NCBI GenBank assembly: GCA_001414485.1
Contig: LLEY01000186.1
Coordinates: 51,342 to 115,341 of the forward strand
From: Calycina herbarum
Lineage: Eukaryota; Ascomycota; Leotiomycetes; Helotiales; Pezizellaceae
Direction of reading: 5' to 3'
Length of the DNA: 64,000 bases
Part shown: positions 1-11,538 of the stretch, piece after piece
Position numbering within the stretch: position 1 is the stretch's first letter
How the letters are laid out: each line of letters opens with the position of its first letter
Position numbers and translations under genes: made by a program
Notes under the pieces: model-generated
Database searches by the model: none
Seen by the model: the letters and a program-made list of their open reading frames with translations, nothing else
What the model was told of the DNA's origin: nothing

Positions 1-1465
1 GCAGCGATCGCAGCAGATCGGACCGCTAGGGGAGAGTTGGAGTCAGAGTCGTATGGAGGGGGTGAAGGGGGGTGAAGGGTAGGCGCAGAGTGTGAAGGGA
101 TGTTAAGGTTCTTCACGCCCAAGATCTGTTGCTGGTGGCGTTGTGTTGCAATTTTGCGTACTCATGCCTGTCCTTTCGCAGACGCAAAGAGAGTCAGGAA
201 ATTGAAGCCGAACGAACCTACTGGGAAAATGGCACAATGGAGTGGACGCTAAAACCGGATTAGCGTCATAGCCCAAGTTGTCAGGAGGAACACCAAAGTC
301 CACTCCACTCCCCAAAAACGGGGGGCTGGGAGGGAGAGAACTCCAGCTGTCACGACCCACAAGAGCCAACTGGCTCTTGGGGTAACTACAACATCTCAAA
401 GATAATAACGCTGGAATTATTATTTAAGAATTATGTAAACATGGCTTGGAGTTCAAGCTCTCGTTTAAGGAGACCGTTCTAGACTTTTGGCCGCACGCTG
501 GTTCTATATATAAGAGTTTTCTTCCAAGATTAGGGGTCCGTCCCTACGTCATAGCGCCACTGACGTCAGTCACTCTCCACTTTCTGAGATTAGACCAGTG
601 GCAGAACACCAAAATACAAAGTGATGGAATCCTTTTTTCTACATAAAGGCTTGTTCTTGTAAAGCTCTCGCTTAACATTTTTGGCTCTTCTAAATATTTT
701 ACACGGCACTAACAGGTTGGAACAACAGCCATTTAACTGTTGCTTTTTGGCCCAGGTGCTGGTGCTAAGTACTGACACTTTGCGGTGGAAAGTCTTCCCT
801 TCTTATATTAGTACTTGAGCTGAAAGAGAACCATGGGACTTCCAAATAATGTGCCTTAAATGTATGAAAACAAGCTGCAATAATACTTTACTACACACAA
901 AGTTTCCACCCAGCAAACCTAGGTATAAACCCTGCAATTTACCACCATTCCTTACCCCCAGTTTTTAAACAATTGTCCCAGAAGCATCTTGCTGTGTAGC
1001 AAAGTTTAATTCCTTCTATGCAGATCTCATGAATGCGATATCGCTTTATGGCAAAGTATTGATCTGTACAACTATTCCCCAATTGCACGATGACGGGATG
1101 ATGTCATGGATAAATTTAAATGGAGGTTGCACACGTACTCTGGCTGGACCGCAAAGACCATTCACCATCTGCACCAGCGTCCAAAATCAAGTCTGCAACA
1201 CACGCCACAAGACAAAACATCTTTGCTCTGACCAATTAATCGCATTGTCTGGCCATCCATTCCATTAGCTTGGGAGCTTAGCTCAATGCCCTCTCCATCC
1301 CGAGGCTCGCCAGCTGAGCTTAGCTTGCTTTGTCGAGACCAACCTCCAACACCAACCTTTCGAGCTTCATCAACTTTTCTTTGAGAACGAGAACTCGATT
1401 CTCTGAAGCTTGTTCAACCATAATCTACGAAATACCTACGATAGTGAAGCGTCGATTCCTTCAAG
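1..1465. other. Intergenic, no gene supported
   Basis: I see no convincing coding region. Open frames are short and lack domain-like sequence or splice structure. G-rich repeats of a GGGGTGAAGG type lie near 58-80. The last ~150 bases before 1466 are probably promoter and leader of the next gene. Confidence 0.5.
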
Positions 1466-3130
1466 ATGGTCTCCCTCTGGGGCAGCAAAGATGGCGAGGA
1501 GAATAGAGATAACGCCACTACCCCGCAAAATGGAGCAAATGGAGCCAATGGAGCATCAAGCAATCATCAACCTCACAACCCAGAGCCAGATGAACGAACG
1601 CAATTGCTTCCGCCCGCACATCACGAAGGATTCTTAAGTCCCGATGATCCTGCTGTAAGTTCAAATTATCCCAAGATGCTTTATCAATTGCTCATCGAAT
1701 AAAAGGTCACCCCATATAACCTCTGGTCCGTCCGCTTCACGCGATACTTTACAGTCCTTTTTGCTGTAATTACCTTCCTCTGGTGGGCTCTACTGCTGGT
1801 TTCTATATTCGTGAGCCCACCGGGAATGCACTCCCGCGGTTCCGGCTTCTTCGATTTCTCGTATACGACTTTGACATTGGGTTTACTTTTGGTCGTCCTA
1901 CTGTTCTTCTCCACGCCATCCACTGCTACTCAAGTGACATGTCTAATTATCAGTGTGGTATTGCTGGTCGATATGATCATGATTGTCTCGATAACTCGAC
2001 TTCGTACCGAGGAAGGCTGGGTCGGAATTACAAGTTGTGTTTGGGCACTTCTCATGTCCTTATGGGCCATCTCAACAGACAGACTCGTTACATGGGGCAA
2101 ACATGAAGAGGAGGAACGTCTCACTGGCCGTCAGGAAACCCGTCGTACAGTTGGAGAATGGTTTGCCGTCCTAGCATCAACAATCATTCTCATTGGTGTC
2201 GCTGTCATCGGTGTCCTTCTCACAGCAACATTAATCCTCCGAGCTCGCGACGCATCTCTCGCACCACCAGGAGAAAGATACTATGTCGACGGAGACAAAT
2301 ATCAAATCCACATCTTCTGCGAAGGCAACACCACCGATTCCAAAGGCAGAAAAACACCCACAGTCCTCTTCGAAGCAGGCGAAGGTCCCTTCGCAGGAGG
2401 AATGAACCAAGTAGCCATGAGCGCCCTCACAAACGGAAGTATAAACAGATACTGCTACTCCGACCGTCCAGGTCTCGGCTGGTCCGACAACGCACCCTCC
2501 CCCTTCTCCGCAGGAATGGCAGCAGATGTCCTTTCTGAAGCTCTAGCTCGTGCAGGCGAAGAAGGACCATTCATCCTAGCCAGTCAAGGGATTGGCAGTA
2601 TCTACAGTCGTGTATTCTCCTCCCGCCACGGTCGAGACGTCAAAGGCATACTTCTCATCGACCCCCTTCACGAAGACCTCCTTTACCGAATCGGCTCTCC
2701 CAGTAGAGGGTTTCTTCTCTGGGCCTGGGGCATAATCTCTCCTCTCGGACTTGACCGTAATTTGGCAGCCATTCTCAAAGGGCGTACTCGCGAAGATCGG
2801 GTCTTTGGACGTTCCTCTTATCAAGGGGGGAAATACATCAAAGCTAAACTCCAGGAATCCCTTGTTGCCAATAGCCTTACGAAGAATGAAGTTAGTAGCG
2901 CAAGAAATATTCAGAAAGAGAGGACTCCACTGGCGGTTATCAGTTCAGGAATTAGTGTGCGCACTGATACGGAATGGGAGAAGAAACAGAGGGATTTGAC
3001 GCATTTGACGAGGAACCTTGTTAGTTGGGATATTGTGAATAAGGCGCCTTCGGAGGTTTGGAGGACGTTTGAGGGGAGGGAGATGATTGAGAGAAGGTTG
3101 AAGGAGTTGGTTGTCCAGGGAACAAAGTAA
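1466..3130 (+). CDS. Multi-pass membrane protein with alpha/beta-hydrolase-like C-terminus
   Basis: Two exons, 1466-1654 and 1706-3130, joined in phase 0 across a 51-nt GTAAGT...AAAAG intron, give 537 aa. The N-terminus (about residues 1-63) is polar and Asn/Gly-rich. About five hydrophobic segments follow between residues 70 and 245. The last ~290 residues resemble an alpha/beta hydrolase: an EAGEGPF strand-turn, DRPGLGWSD, and LLIDPLHED where the acid residue is expected. The place of the usual GxSxG nucleophile elbow reads ASQGIGS (about residues 355-361), so the catalytic serine may be missing. The architecture matches ascomycete proteins annotated as mitochondrial integral membrane proteins; I name that from memory and not from a search. 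The start gives an unbroken frame into the splice. Localisation and activity are inference. Confidence 0.85.
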
Positions 3131-6100
3131 TGGTTGGTAGAAGGATCATGGGAGGTGTATGAACGGTTTGCTTCTCATTTTTGCATTCTCTTCTTATTCC
3201 TCTTCTTCTTCCTATCTTGGGTACTATATATAGTCTTTTGCATAAGCCCGGTGCTGGTTGGACTGGGATCTCGTATTTCTTTTGGTAGTTGGGAGGGAAA
3301 TGGCGGGCGGCAAATTTTACGATGTACATGTCTTTCACTAGTTAATTCATAGCCTTCTTTGCTATCACATGATACGATGGTCTTTCGCTATTGCCTGAGA
3401 TATGAAGCGATTTACCTGTAATTCTCCCGGCAGTGTTTTTGGGGGTGCCATCTTTCGCCGCCTCTCTTCCATTTAAATCCCGTCCACTCCTTTTATGCTT
3501 CCCATTCTCACCAAGTCCTCTTGCTAGAACTTGGATTTACGCTTCTCCCGCCGATGTTATCTCATACAACTGATGCGAGCTAGTGATTCTTCTATTTTGC
3601 ACCTAGAAGGTATTCTCTATCAATCATATGTGAGCTTCCCCAAGCTATCGTCTGGACTCTGGAATTATATGAATTTCTTTCGACGGTAGGGTGGAATTCG
3701 ACGGTAATTTGTCCTCATAGGGGTTCGGGTTCGTGGTATGAGGGAGAAATGAGCGGAGATGTTTTAGAGTTGCTACCAGTCTTAAGATGAAAAGGAGTGT
3801 TTGGAACGCTCAACTGGTTATGATTTTAGTCTTAAACCCAAGCTCCATCTAAACAACCCCGAGCCACTGCACGTCCTTTCTGTGGATAGTAAGAAGAAGA
3901 TTCAATACTTTTCCTCAAGCTGACAAGGGGGTTAAGTGAGGGAAGAAGGATATTTGATAGCTTCTGAAAACCCTTAAGACTTGGATGACTAGCGCTAATC
4001 TAAAGAAGTACACTTGGGACTACGGTTAAAGTCAGGTCGGGGGAAATGAAATAAAGTTCACCTCAAGCAGCTTCCAAAGTCCACGGATATATCACTGAAA
4101 ATCATCAAGAGAATTAAGGGCAAGGGCAGAACCACTCAAACTATCGAGTTCATTTGGACAGTGGCTAAGAACTCGACGGTAACTCAAGATAGTACTTCAT
4201 CTAATTGAATTCAAAGTCTTATAGAACACTGAATCTTAGAATTATCACAGAGAACTCGAGACAGTAGCTGAAGGATTGTTTACTTGTGTAAAGAACAGGA
4301 GATTCTGTTGTGAGAAGTTGAGGGTATAGTGGTATTTCTCGATTTGGGTCGAGAGTCCTTTTATTTGTAGTGATAGCTTGTGAGAGGGTTGGAGTTAAGC
4401 TCTGGTTATCCGAAGAGCGAAGATATAAAGTGAGTCTGAGGCATCTGGGATATAAGCGAGATGGAGAAGGGCTGATAGATGTTATAAATAGTTCTGTCCT
4501 TTTGTTATATTTTGGAAGAGGGTTGTTAGTATGACTTAAGGTCATAAAACTAGTACCTAAACTGGTGCTCAAAGTGGTGTGTTATTCTTATATGTCTTAT
4601 CTAAGAGTAGCTACGTAGGTCCTTCTTATATAGCCCTTTCCTCACGTGAACTAGCTACAAATTAGTATTCACCTGAAACGACAGGGGTATTACTCTTTGA
4701 AATTTGCTGCCAGATTATTTGAGTACAAGGAGCTTATAGTCTCTGCCTGGACCTGAATTAGTTGATAACGTGTTGCCAGAAAGGCAAACACTTTAGCCCA
4801 TTTCTTAACTGTACTACAGTAAGATGTATAGCATAACAGGTATGTAAAGACTACTTTGAGGCATCCTATCTTCGAAGAAGTAAATAACCTCAAGTAATCA
4901 AAGTGTGGTGTAGATTGTCATAACCGGTTTTACTTTGAACTATTATTTTCATCTACTTACACTTTCAACTCTTAAATCTCATCCCAATTTCTACATACAC
5001 CTCAATAAAATCCGACACCCATCTCTCTCCAGGGAGCAGGAAACGGGCGGAGGGGATGATGGCTTAAACTGCTATTTTTCCTAGCGACTTGCTCGCATTC
5101 CTCTCTGGGAACAGAAATTTATAAACTACTATACGTCAAGCAGAAACAAACACCACACATGAGACAGTACCTAAAAACCGGCGATTGAGGCGACTTCAAG
5201 AGCTGGTATACTTTATTCACGAATTATAGAACTGACTAATAATAGTTACTGCTTTAGAGTAATAATTAATTAATATAGTAACTTTAGCTATTAAATTACA
5301 TTACCCGAGAAGCTTTAGGTCAAGTAAGTTAAGCAAAGAAAGTTCCTCTATTTCCAAGAGGAAATAGAGGATATAGTGTTCAAAAAATCATCTAGGTAAT
5401 AATTACTTGATTTGAATATCCAAGAATATTTAGATTAACTAAATTAATTATATAAATCCATTGAAGTGTCTAGAGTACTAGGTACTTATCCAAGTAACAT
5501 ATACTTTAACACAATTACTTAAAAAGTCAAGAACAACTCAGTAAAACAGAACCTAGACCTTTCGTATATTTTGCACCTATTTAAGTATATGTCTAGACAG
5601 AAAGAGTCAATTCCTATTCCAAGCTCCAACTCCAATCATAACCCTCAACCCCCTAGTCGTATAGTATCCCAATCCATTTCCAACCCCATAAAAAAAAAGC
5701 CTTCATCCATAAACGCGTCAGTCCCCCTCCAAATAAACACAGCTCCCTTCGCCGAACCTCTCCTCTCGTGCTCTCTCTCCAAACCTTGCTCAAGTCAGTG
5801 CCAATCCCAGAGCCAACGCTGAACCAAACAGTAGCAAATAAAACATCAATCACACCACCAAAAGAGATCTAGTCTTGAACCTTGTAGCCTACAAGGGCTA
5901 CTCTTGAACCACGACACCTTCTACCAAAAATATACAAAAAAAGCTAAGTTACTGTCGAATCCGAATTTACCTTCGTTTCCATTCCCTTTCTATCTCACAA
6001 GCTCCCTCGGAACACACCAGCAAACTTTTCGCATAAACTTTTAACACCCACGATAAGCTAAATCTATCAAGTTCTTTCTCTCCCATGCTGATCTGCAGCC

Positions 6101-6554
6101 ATATAGTTGGCGATACTTTCGAGAATAATAGTATGCTGGCTATAAAAAAATGATAAGTAATTAGAGCACTTAATATATAAAGTGACTCGTTCCAATAAGC
6201 AAGGAACGAACATTGGAGCATGTAAAAAACCAGGTCATCTCAGGAAATTAATTTGCCTTTCTCTCTTCTCTTCTCTTAGCATTATCATGAATTCATTCAT
6301 ATACAGATCCATCCCTCGTAACCACGCCAATCCCAAGTGACTTTTTCCAAATTTATCAAAACTCCAATGTCCCATGAAGCATAACCATAAAATCATGCAT
6401 GTCCTTATGCGCCTTCGTTCCCAAATGCATCGATTATTCATACAACACCCCAAGATCTCATGCCCCTAGAAACACCATTACCATGCATTCTTCATTCATT
6501 AAACCGCACTCCCATTGTCAAGGTCTCGTCTCCTTGATCGTTCCCCGTTACACT
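3131..6554. other. 3.4-kb AT-rich stretch without genes
   Basis: Only short, compositionally biased open frames occur on either strand, none with domain-like sequence or closing introns. The stretch holds one perfect hairpin, listed separately. It may be decayed repeat DNA, but no element boundary is visible. Confidence 0.5.
5344..5371. repeat. Perfect 12-bp hairpin
   Basis: The arm TCCTCTATTTCC (5344-5355) is followed by a 4-nt AAGA loop and its exact reverse complement (5360-5371). It lies in AT-rich gene-free DNA. It could be an incidental palindrome, a terminator-like structure or the end of a decayed element. Confidence 0.6.
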
Positions 6555-8067
6555 TTACTTTGCATGAGAAACAATCTCAGCAAAGACGTCGTCGGGAATC
6601 TTCTTGACAATGGAGAGAGTGACTTCGATGATTGTCTCTGCTACCAGTGGAGGAAAGGACCTCAGGATTTTCGTAGGACTGAAATCACCAGTTAGCCAAA
6701 AATTCCAGACACTCGGAATAACAGAATCCAGAAGCATACCTAGGCGAACTCAAAATCGAATTCCTCAAAATTACCAGCTGCGCAACAATGCACAAAATAT
6801 TCAAATGCGCCCCATACGCAAACAGAAAATCCCAAAGTCGCAAAACCTGTGGCAGAGGCGGGGTACAAGCACACAAAGTAAGAACCGAAGGGAAAGCATA
6901 AATCTCAGCACTCATCCCCTTCCCAATAAGGTATAAACTCAATTTCGGATCCACGATAGCAAGTACTTTATCCACAAGAGCTAGACCTTTATGTACTCCA
7001 TCCATGGCCCCGCGGACATAGCCCGGACATTCGGTGGTGATGAATTTATGAAATGCGACGAAGGCTTCTGCTTCGCTGCGAGCGGCATAGAGGAAGGGTG
7101 CTGCGAGGACATTCATTCCTTGGACGTAGGTTCCTGGTTCGGAACCACCTGTGTCTGAACCTTCTGTTGTTAAGGTTAGAGCTCGAGCTCTAGATTTCAT
7201 CGGGGCGGAGGATTGTAATTCGGGACTTCCTTGTATATTCGCGGTATGTGTGAGTTTCCCTGCTTTCACCAAGCTTGCGGCTCGTTCTTCTTTCGCATCG
7301 TGCAGTTTCCAGGCTACGGCGTTGAGGAGACGGATGAGACTTGCTTCGCTGACTCGACGGCGGAAGAGGGGGTCTGTAGCTAGGGTTCGGAAGGTGTCGT
7401 TGCGGATTTTGGAGTAGGCGGGGGAAGCACCGCGGTGGATGAGGGCGAGGTAGGAATCGGTTTCTAGGACGGGGGCGTTAAGGAGGATAAGCCAGACGTA
7501 GATTCGCAGGGCGGACTGTGTTTGTCAATATTATATTTCCAGTTGGGAAGCAGAATACTTACCATGCCATCAGAATCGCTCTTAATACCCTGGCCCAGTA
7601 TCTTTAATCTTGTGCTTTCTAATGCGCCGACTAGATCTCCATCCGGTGGACCCTCTCGTATTAATTTATCTAGAGACAGAGCATCTGCGGCAATGGGCCT
7701 CTTATTCGATACTGGTCTCCTACCAGCTGCGCCCAAATTCGGTGGTATCATGTTCGTCGCATCGCTATTTGATCTGCCTCGACTATGGTGTTGATGCGCG
7801 GAGGTATTATTCGCGGGCGATTGTGTTCGTTGGAGGGCTTGTTTATGTTGTTGTGTAATTAACGAAGGCTGGGAATTATTCGATTGACCTAAGGTATGCG
7901 CTGATTGAAGTCTGCGCAGAGCTCGATGTGTCCTTGGAAGAGTTAGCAAGCTTCTTTGCGATGCGATATGGTGTTTATAGGTAGACGTACCTTGGACTTG
8001 GTGGGTCTTGAATTCTGGTTGTTGGAGGGGGAAGTTTGGGGATGTTTTCAAAAGCAAAGCCCGACAT
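6555..8067 (-). CDS. BUB2: BUB2, TBC-domain mitotic checkpoint GAP
   Basis: Four exons (8067-7991, 7932-7563, 7515-6740, 6678-6555) with introns of 58, 47 and 61 nt give 448 aa. In yeast, Bub2 is the TBC catalytic subunit of the Bub2-Bfa1 GAP. It acts on the Tem1 GTPase at the spindle pole body and holds mitotic exit until the spindle is positioned. The TBC hallmarks are present: IRNDTFR with the arginine finger at about R192, YVQGMN with the glutamine finger at about Q281, and LRLWDFLFAYG. The C-terminus, IVKKIPDDVFAEIVSHAK, matches the family. The first ~100 residues are a basic, Gln/Ser-rich extension. The start comes from a 77-nt first exon whose phase closes with a GTACGT...GCTAAC...AAG intron, giving MSGFAFENIPKLPPPTTR. 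Confidence 0.95.
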
Positions 8068-8421
8068 GGTTGCGACACAAGCAAGTTGCTGGGATGTATG
8101 GGTGGTGCTGGTGTTGCATCTGCTGAGGATAAAAATGAGAAGTTGTTGGTATAGTAACTTGCTAATAGTGAGGTTTGGGTCAAGTGACGTCTGTTATGGG
8201 GATGGAAAGTATATTTCACTTGAGTTGCCCGCACGAGCCGCTCCACGCGGCGCGTTTTTGGTGTGAATGCGGGGTGGTTGGGAAGAATTTCACTTAAGGT
8301 AGAAATTTGAAAGGTTATCTGTCAGCACATATTTGATTACAGGTTCATGAAATCATTTTAGATCCAAGATTGCATATAGGATCCATTTTCTCCATTCAAG
8401 CCCAGAGTGGATTAAATTTGA

Positions 8422-8449
8422 TATCACGTGTATCAACTGACACGTGATA
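8422..8449. promoter_or_regulatory. Palindromic pair of CACGTG E-boxes
   Basis: TATCACGTGT (8422-8431) and its exact reverse complement (8440-8449) flank an 8-nt spacer, giving two CACGTG cores at 8425-8430 and 8441-8446. CACGTG binds Cbf1-type bHLH factors in fungi. The site is about 360 bp upstream of the BUB2 start. The symmetry is seen directly; the regulatory role is inference. Confidence 0.45.
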
Positions 8450-9826
8450 CACTCTCCTGGACTGGTGAAGATTGAATCTGAATCATTGTAAATACTTGTA
8501 GTCTTATTTTGTTTACAAAATCTAGGGTTTCTGTAAAGACTCATCATCTCTCTTCCTACTTTAGTATTTCTGATCAGATGAATCATTTCTCCACATTCTC
8601 CCTTGTCTCGGCTCTCGTTCACTGGCCTCCAATCCCGCAAGCTGGAATCTCGATTATCGTGAGAGACATCCTGCCTTCTATTGGAGGAGTTCAGGATTTC
8701 CGGACTTGAGATGTTGGAGTCGTATCAAAAGGCACAGTGGTCTAACCAACCAACCAACCAACCATACCAATGGACGAAATGGATGCCGAATGAGGAATAT
8801 CCGATCACGAATTCTGGGAAGAGAAAGAGAATCTCTTTAAATAAAGTAGATCATTTCCGGGTTTTCAATAACGTAAGAAACGCCCATTCGTTCGACAGAA
8901 GCCCCTCTTGAGATTACACAACTATCTCAAGCCGATCTTATCTCAGTCGCAAGAAAGTGGGAATATGTCACCACTTGGAGATCTTCATCTTCAACAATTC
9001 CTTTGTTCCAGACGACGCCACAGACGAAGCTTAAGAATTCTAAGCGAAGTTTAACATCACCTCATAAACCCTAAAACCACTAGGAAATTACTCGGAATCA
9101 AAGAAGCTTGGAGAGGAGGAAAGATTTGGGAATCTCCTCAGTCCAAGGCTTGAGCTCTTGAAATAAAAGTATTTCCCCAAGCTAGAACAGGCCAGCCAGC
9201 CTTATGGAAAGTTCGTGTTGATATGCTCACTGGTCGTTGAAATGATTCAAGAGTGGAGCCGAAAATGATGTGCTAATGGGCGTTTTTGCCTGCATATTTC
9301 ATCATTTTGGGGGGCTCCTATTGGCTATGTGGTAACGGAGAAGCGAACAAGCTCGGTTTGCCCCGAGGGGGGGTTGCGGCGGTTCGGGAAGGCTGCAAGG
9401 TCAAGAGTCAAGACCCCTCAAGACCCCTCCAAGATTTGTCCTATCGAGACGAGATTGGACTCTTTCGAGAATATCAATGTCTTGTTTGCAGCGTAGAATG
9501 TGAGCTCAATGACCTCAATTGACTTGGAAAATGGGTCCTGGTTCGAATACGGAATGCGGAATGGCATTGCGATTGAGATTGTAGATCCTGCTACAATCAG
9601 TTTGCCTATACGATGTTATCGTTGGGACCTTACGGATTGGTCGAGATTTGACCGTTTAGGGAGTTGGAGGTTGAAGGCGGTTTTGGTGTGTTGGTAGAGG
9701 CAGGCAGGTGTTTGACTGCTTACCAAAATATGACGTGTTTGATAAAGAGCTAGATCCCTGGGCAGCTGTAACAAATGTCTGGGTGACGACTGCCATATGT
9801 TGTTGTTCGGAGGCTGAAGATAATAA

Positions 9827-10033
9827 TCAACCAATATCGTGTTGTTTTCCGATCTGGGATTTCTCCGTTTTGCTGCTGGCCAAACTTCCTGACTCGCGGA
9901 TTTCGGATGGGAACTTGACCTGCAATAGGTCACGCCTCTCTCTAAACTCTCCCGCGCTTCTAGCGATTAGTTCATTGTCGGTGATTTCCATGATTTGGAT
10001 GAGAGTTGTGTGTTGGAGTTCGAGCAGTTCCAT
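9827..10033 (-). CDS. Possible exon of an unrecognised gene
   Basis: A minus-strand open frame starts MELLELQHTTLIQIMEIT and continues with a charged, helix-like stretch around FRERRDLL. It ends at a TGA near 9827. The same frame stays open beyond that stop to a possible GTAAGC donor near 9725, so the stop may be intronic or a nonsense change. I recognise no family and cannot close a gene model. Confidence 0.25.
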   Translation of the reverse strand: MELLELQHTTLIQIMEITDNELIARSAGEFRERRDLLQVKFPSEIRESGSLASSKTEKSQIGKQHDIG

Positions 10034-11448
10034 TGACGTGCCCAGGTGAAATGGCGTGCGCGCTAGGCCTCGGCTAGCGAGATGGTTTTCGCGTTTTAGC
10101 GGGTTCCTCTCTGCCTGTCAATCCACACTGACGTTTATCAACTGAGATCGCAAACAGTTCCCACCTATCTGGTATCCTCTGGCTATTGCATGTCTAATGC
10201 TGACCCGGAAGAGAAGCGTAAGTCGCATACGGGGATGGTCGAGGAACCTTGGCTGTTCTGCACTGTGCTTTGCCGCTCCATGTCCAACCAGTCAGCCAAA
10301 CCCACTCCTCTGTCTATCCCTCTTGTCAACTCTTCTCTCTTTCCTTTTTGCACACTTGCTTGAGCATTCATCGTCCCTCCAAGCACCCCCAAAGCAGAAG
10401 GAGATCACCTCAACACTTGTCTCTTAACATCACATAAGAGACCATCTTTTCGATACTCGTAGTCCCTCGCCAAACCACCTTTCTGTGTCTCCCCCAACCT
10501 CCACACCAGTTCAGTTTCACCACGTCAACTCTACACTCTAGACCACGCCTCCAAGGTCTCAAAAACACACCACCGACCACTTCGCATCGACGCCCAACTC
10601 ACTGGAAAGTCAGCCTCGACTCCATATCTCGAACCAGCCCACTGGAACGGGAGATCATCAGCAGCCGTACGGGTACTGCACACGGTACCACAAAGTATTT
10701 CTAGCCAGATCCAGAAAAAGGTCACGAAGTCCTTCTCGCAGGGTCCGGTCCAAACGATCAATCCCCGTCCTCCATGTGAGCATTTCCACATCCATACATA
10801 TAACTTCGTATTGCACCATTTCCACCCCCTGCCCTCCACGCTACCTTTTCAAAAACACTCTGGTCCCGTGCCTTTTATTACCATAACCAAACCTCCATTC
10901 GTCTGCTTTCTTTCCTTTTCCTCTTGTAGTTCAAGTCAATATCCCAATGGTCTCGTCTCGCCAACAGCCTGTGCCATATCAAGCGTTGCGCGGCTATTGA
11001 ATTATCCTGCCCCCGGCTCCTGCTATCCTCCCCCTAGTCCCTCAGACAAATCACCATCGTCCATTCCAAGCACGCAATTTATTGGTGGCGGTCCTCATCC
11101 TAGACCCCCGAGTCCATTGCTGCCACACTTCCCCAGACCGCACCATTATCAGCTGCTAGCTGCTAGTGAGCCAAACTCTGACTGGCATCTCTTAGACTTT
11201 TGGCCGTTTTTGCTTTTCTCGCCCAGCCTTTGAAGAAGCGGAGTTCTTGCCTAGCCACGCGGGAAGACCCTTCGATCATTACCGTGCCCGCCTCCTTGGT
11301 ACTCTAACTCGGACGCTCCTCGACCCTAGGCGAGTTCTCCTTTGAGAGTATATGAGTGTCGTGCTCCCGTCGCCTCCAAGATCTTCCAAGTCCTTGGTAC
11401 TCACATTTGGCAATCTGCAGTCTCCCAATCCCTTTCACGGCAGTTTCC

Positions 11449-11454
11449 CACGTG
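11449..11454. promoter_or_regulatory. CACGTG E-box upstream of sulfate permease
   Basis: A CACGTG core lies 85-90 bp before the chosen ATG of the sulfate permease. Cbf1 binds this core and regulates sulfur genes in yeast, so the position fits. If translation starts at the upstream in-frame ATG (11356), this sequence would instead be coding. Confidence 0.35.
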
Positions 11455-11538
11455 GACGACGACAACCAGTCAGCGGTATCACCTCATCCTCGACTTGGAG
11501 TAATACGATCTAGGCCACACCACCTCACCAAACTCAAC

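Larger units (their letters stand above)
8068..11538. other. 3.5-kb intergenic region between BUB2 and sulfate permease
   Basis: This lies between two divergently transcribed genes and contains both promoters. It holds a palindromic E-box pair (8422-8449), four AACC units (8747-8762), a short CAAGACCCCT direct repeat (about 9408-9430), a weak minus-strand coding candidate (9827-10033) and a pyrimidine-rich stretch (about 10300-10520) typical of fungal promoters and leaders. An upstream ATG at 11356 is in frame with the permease and could extend it by 61 residues. Confidence 0.5.

Noticed and set aside
9530..9560. tRNA B-box-like GGTTCGAAT
   Set aside because: No matching A box, acceptor stem or cloverleaf could be formed around it.
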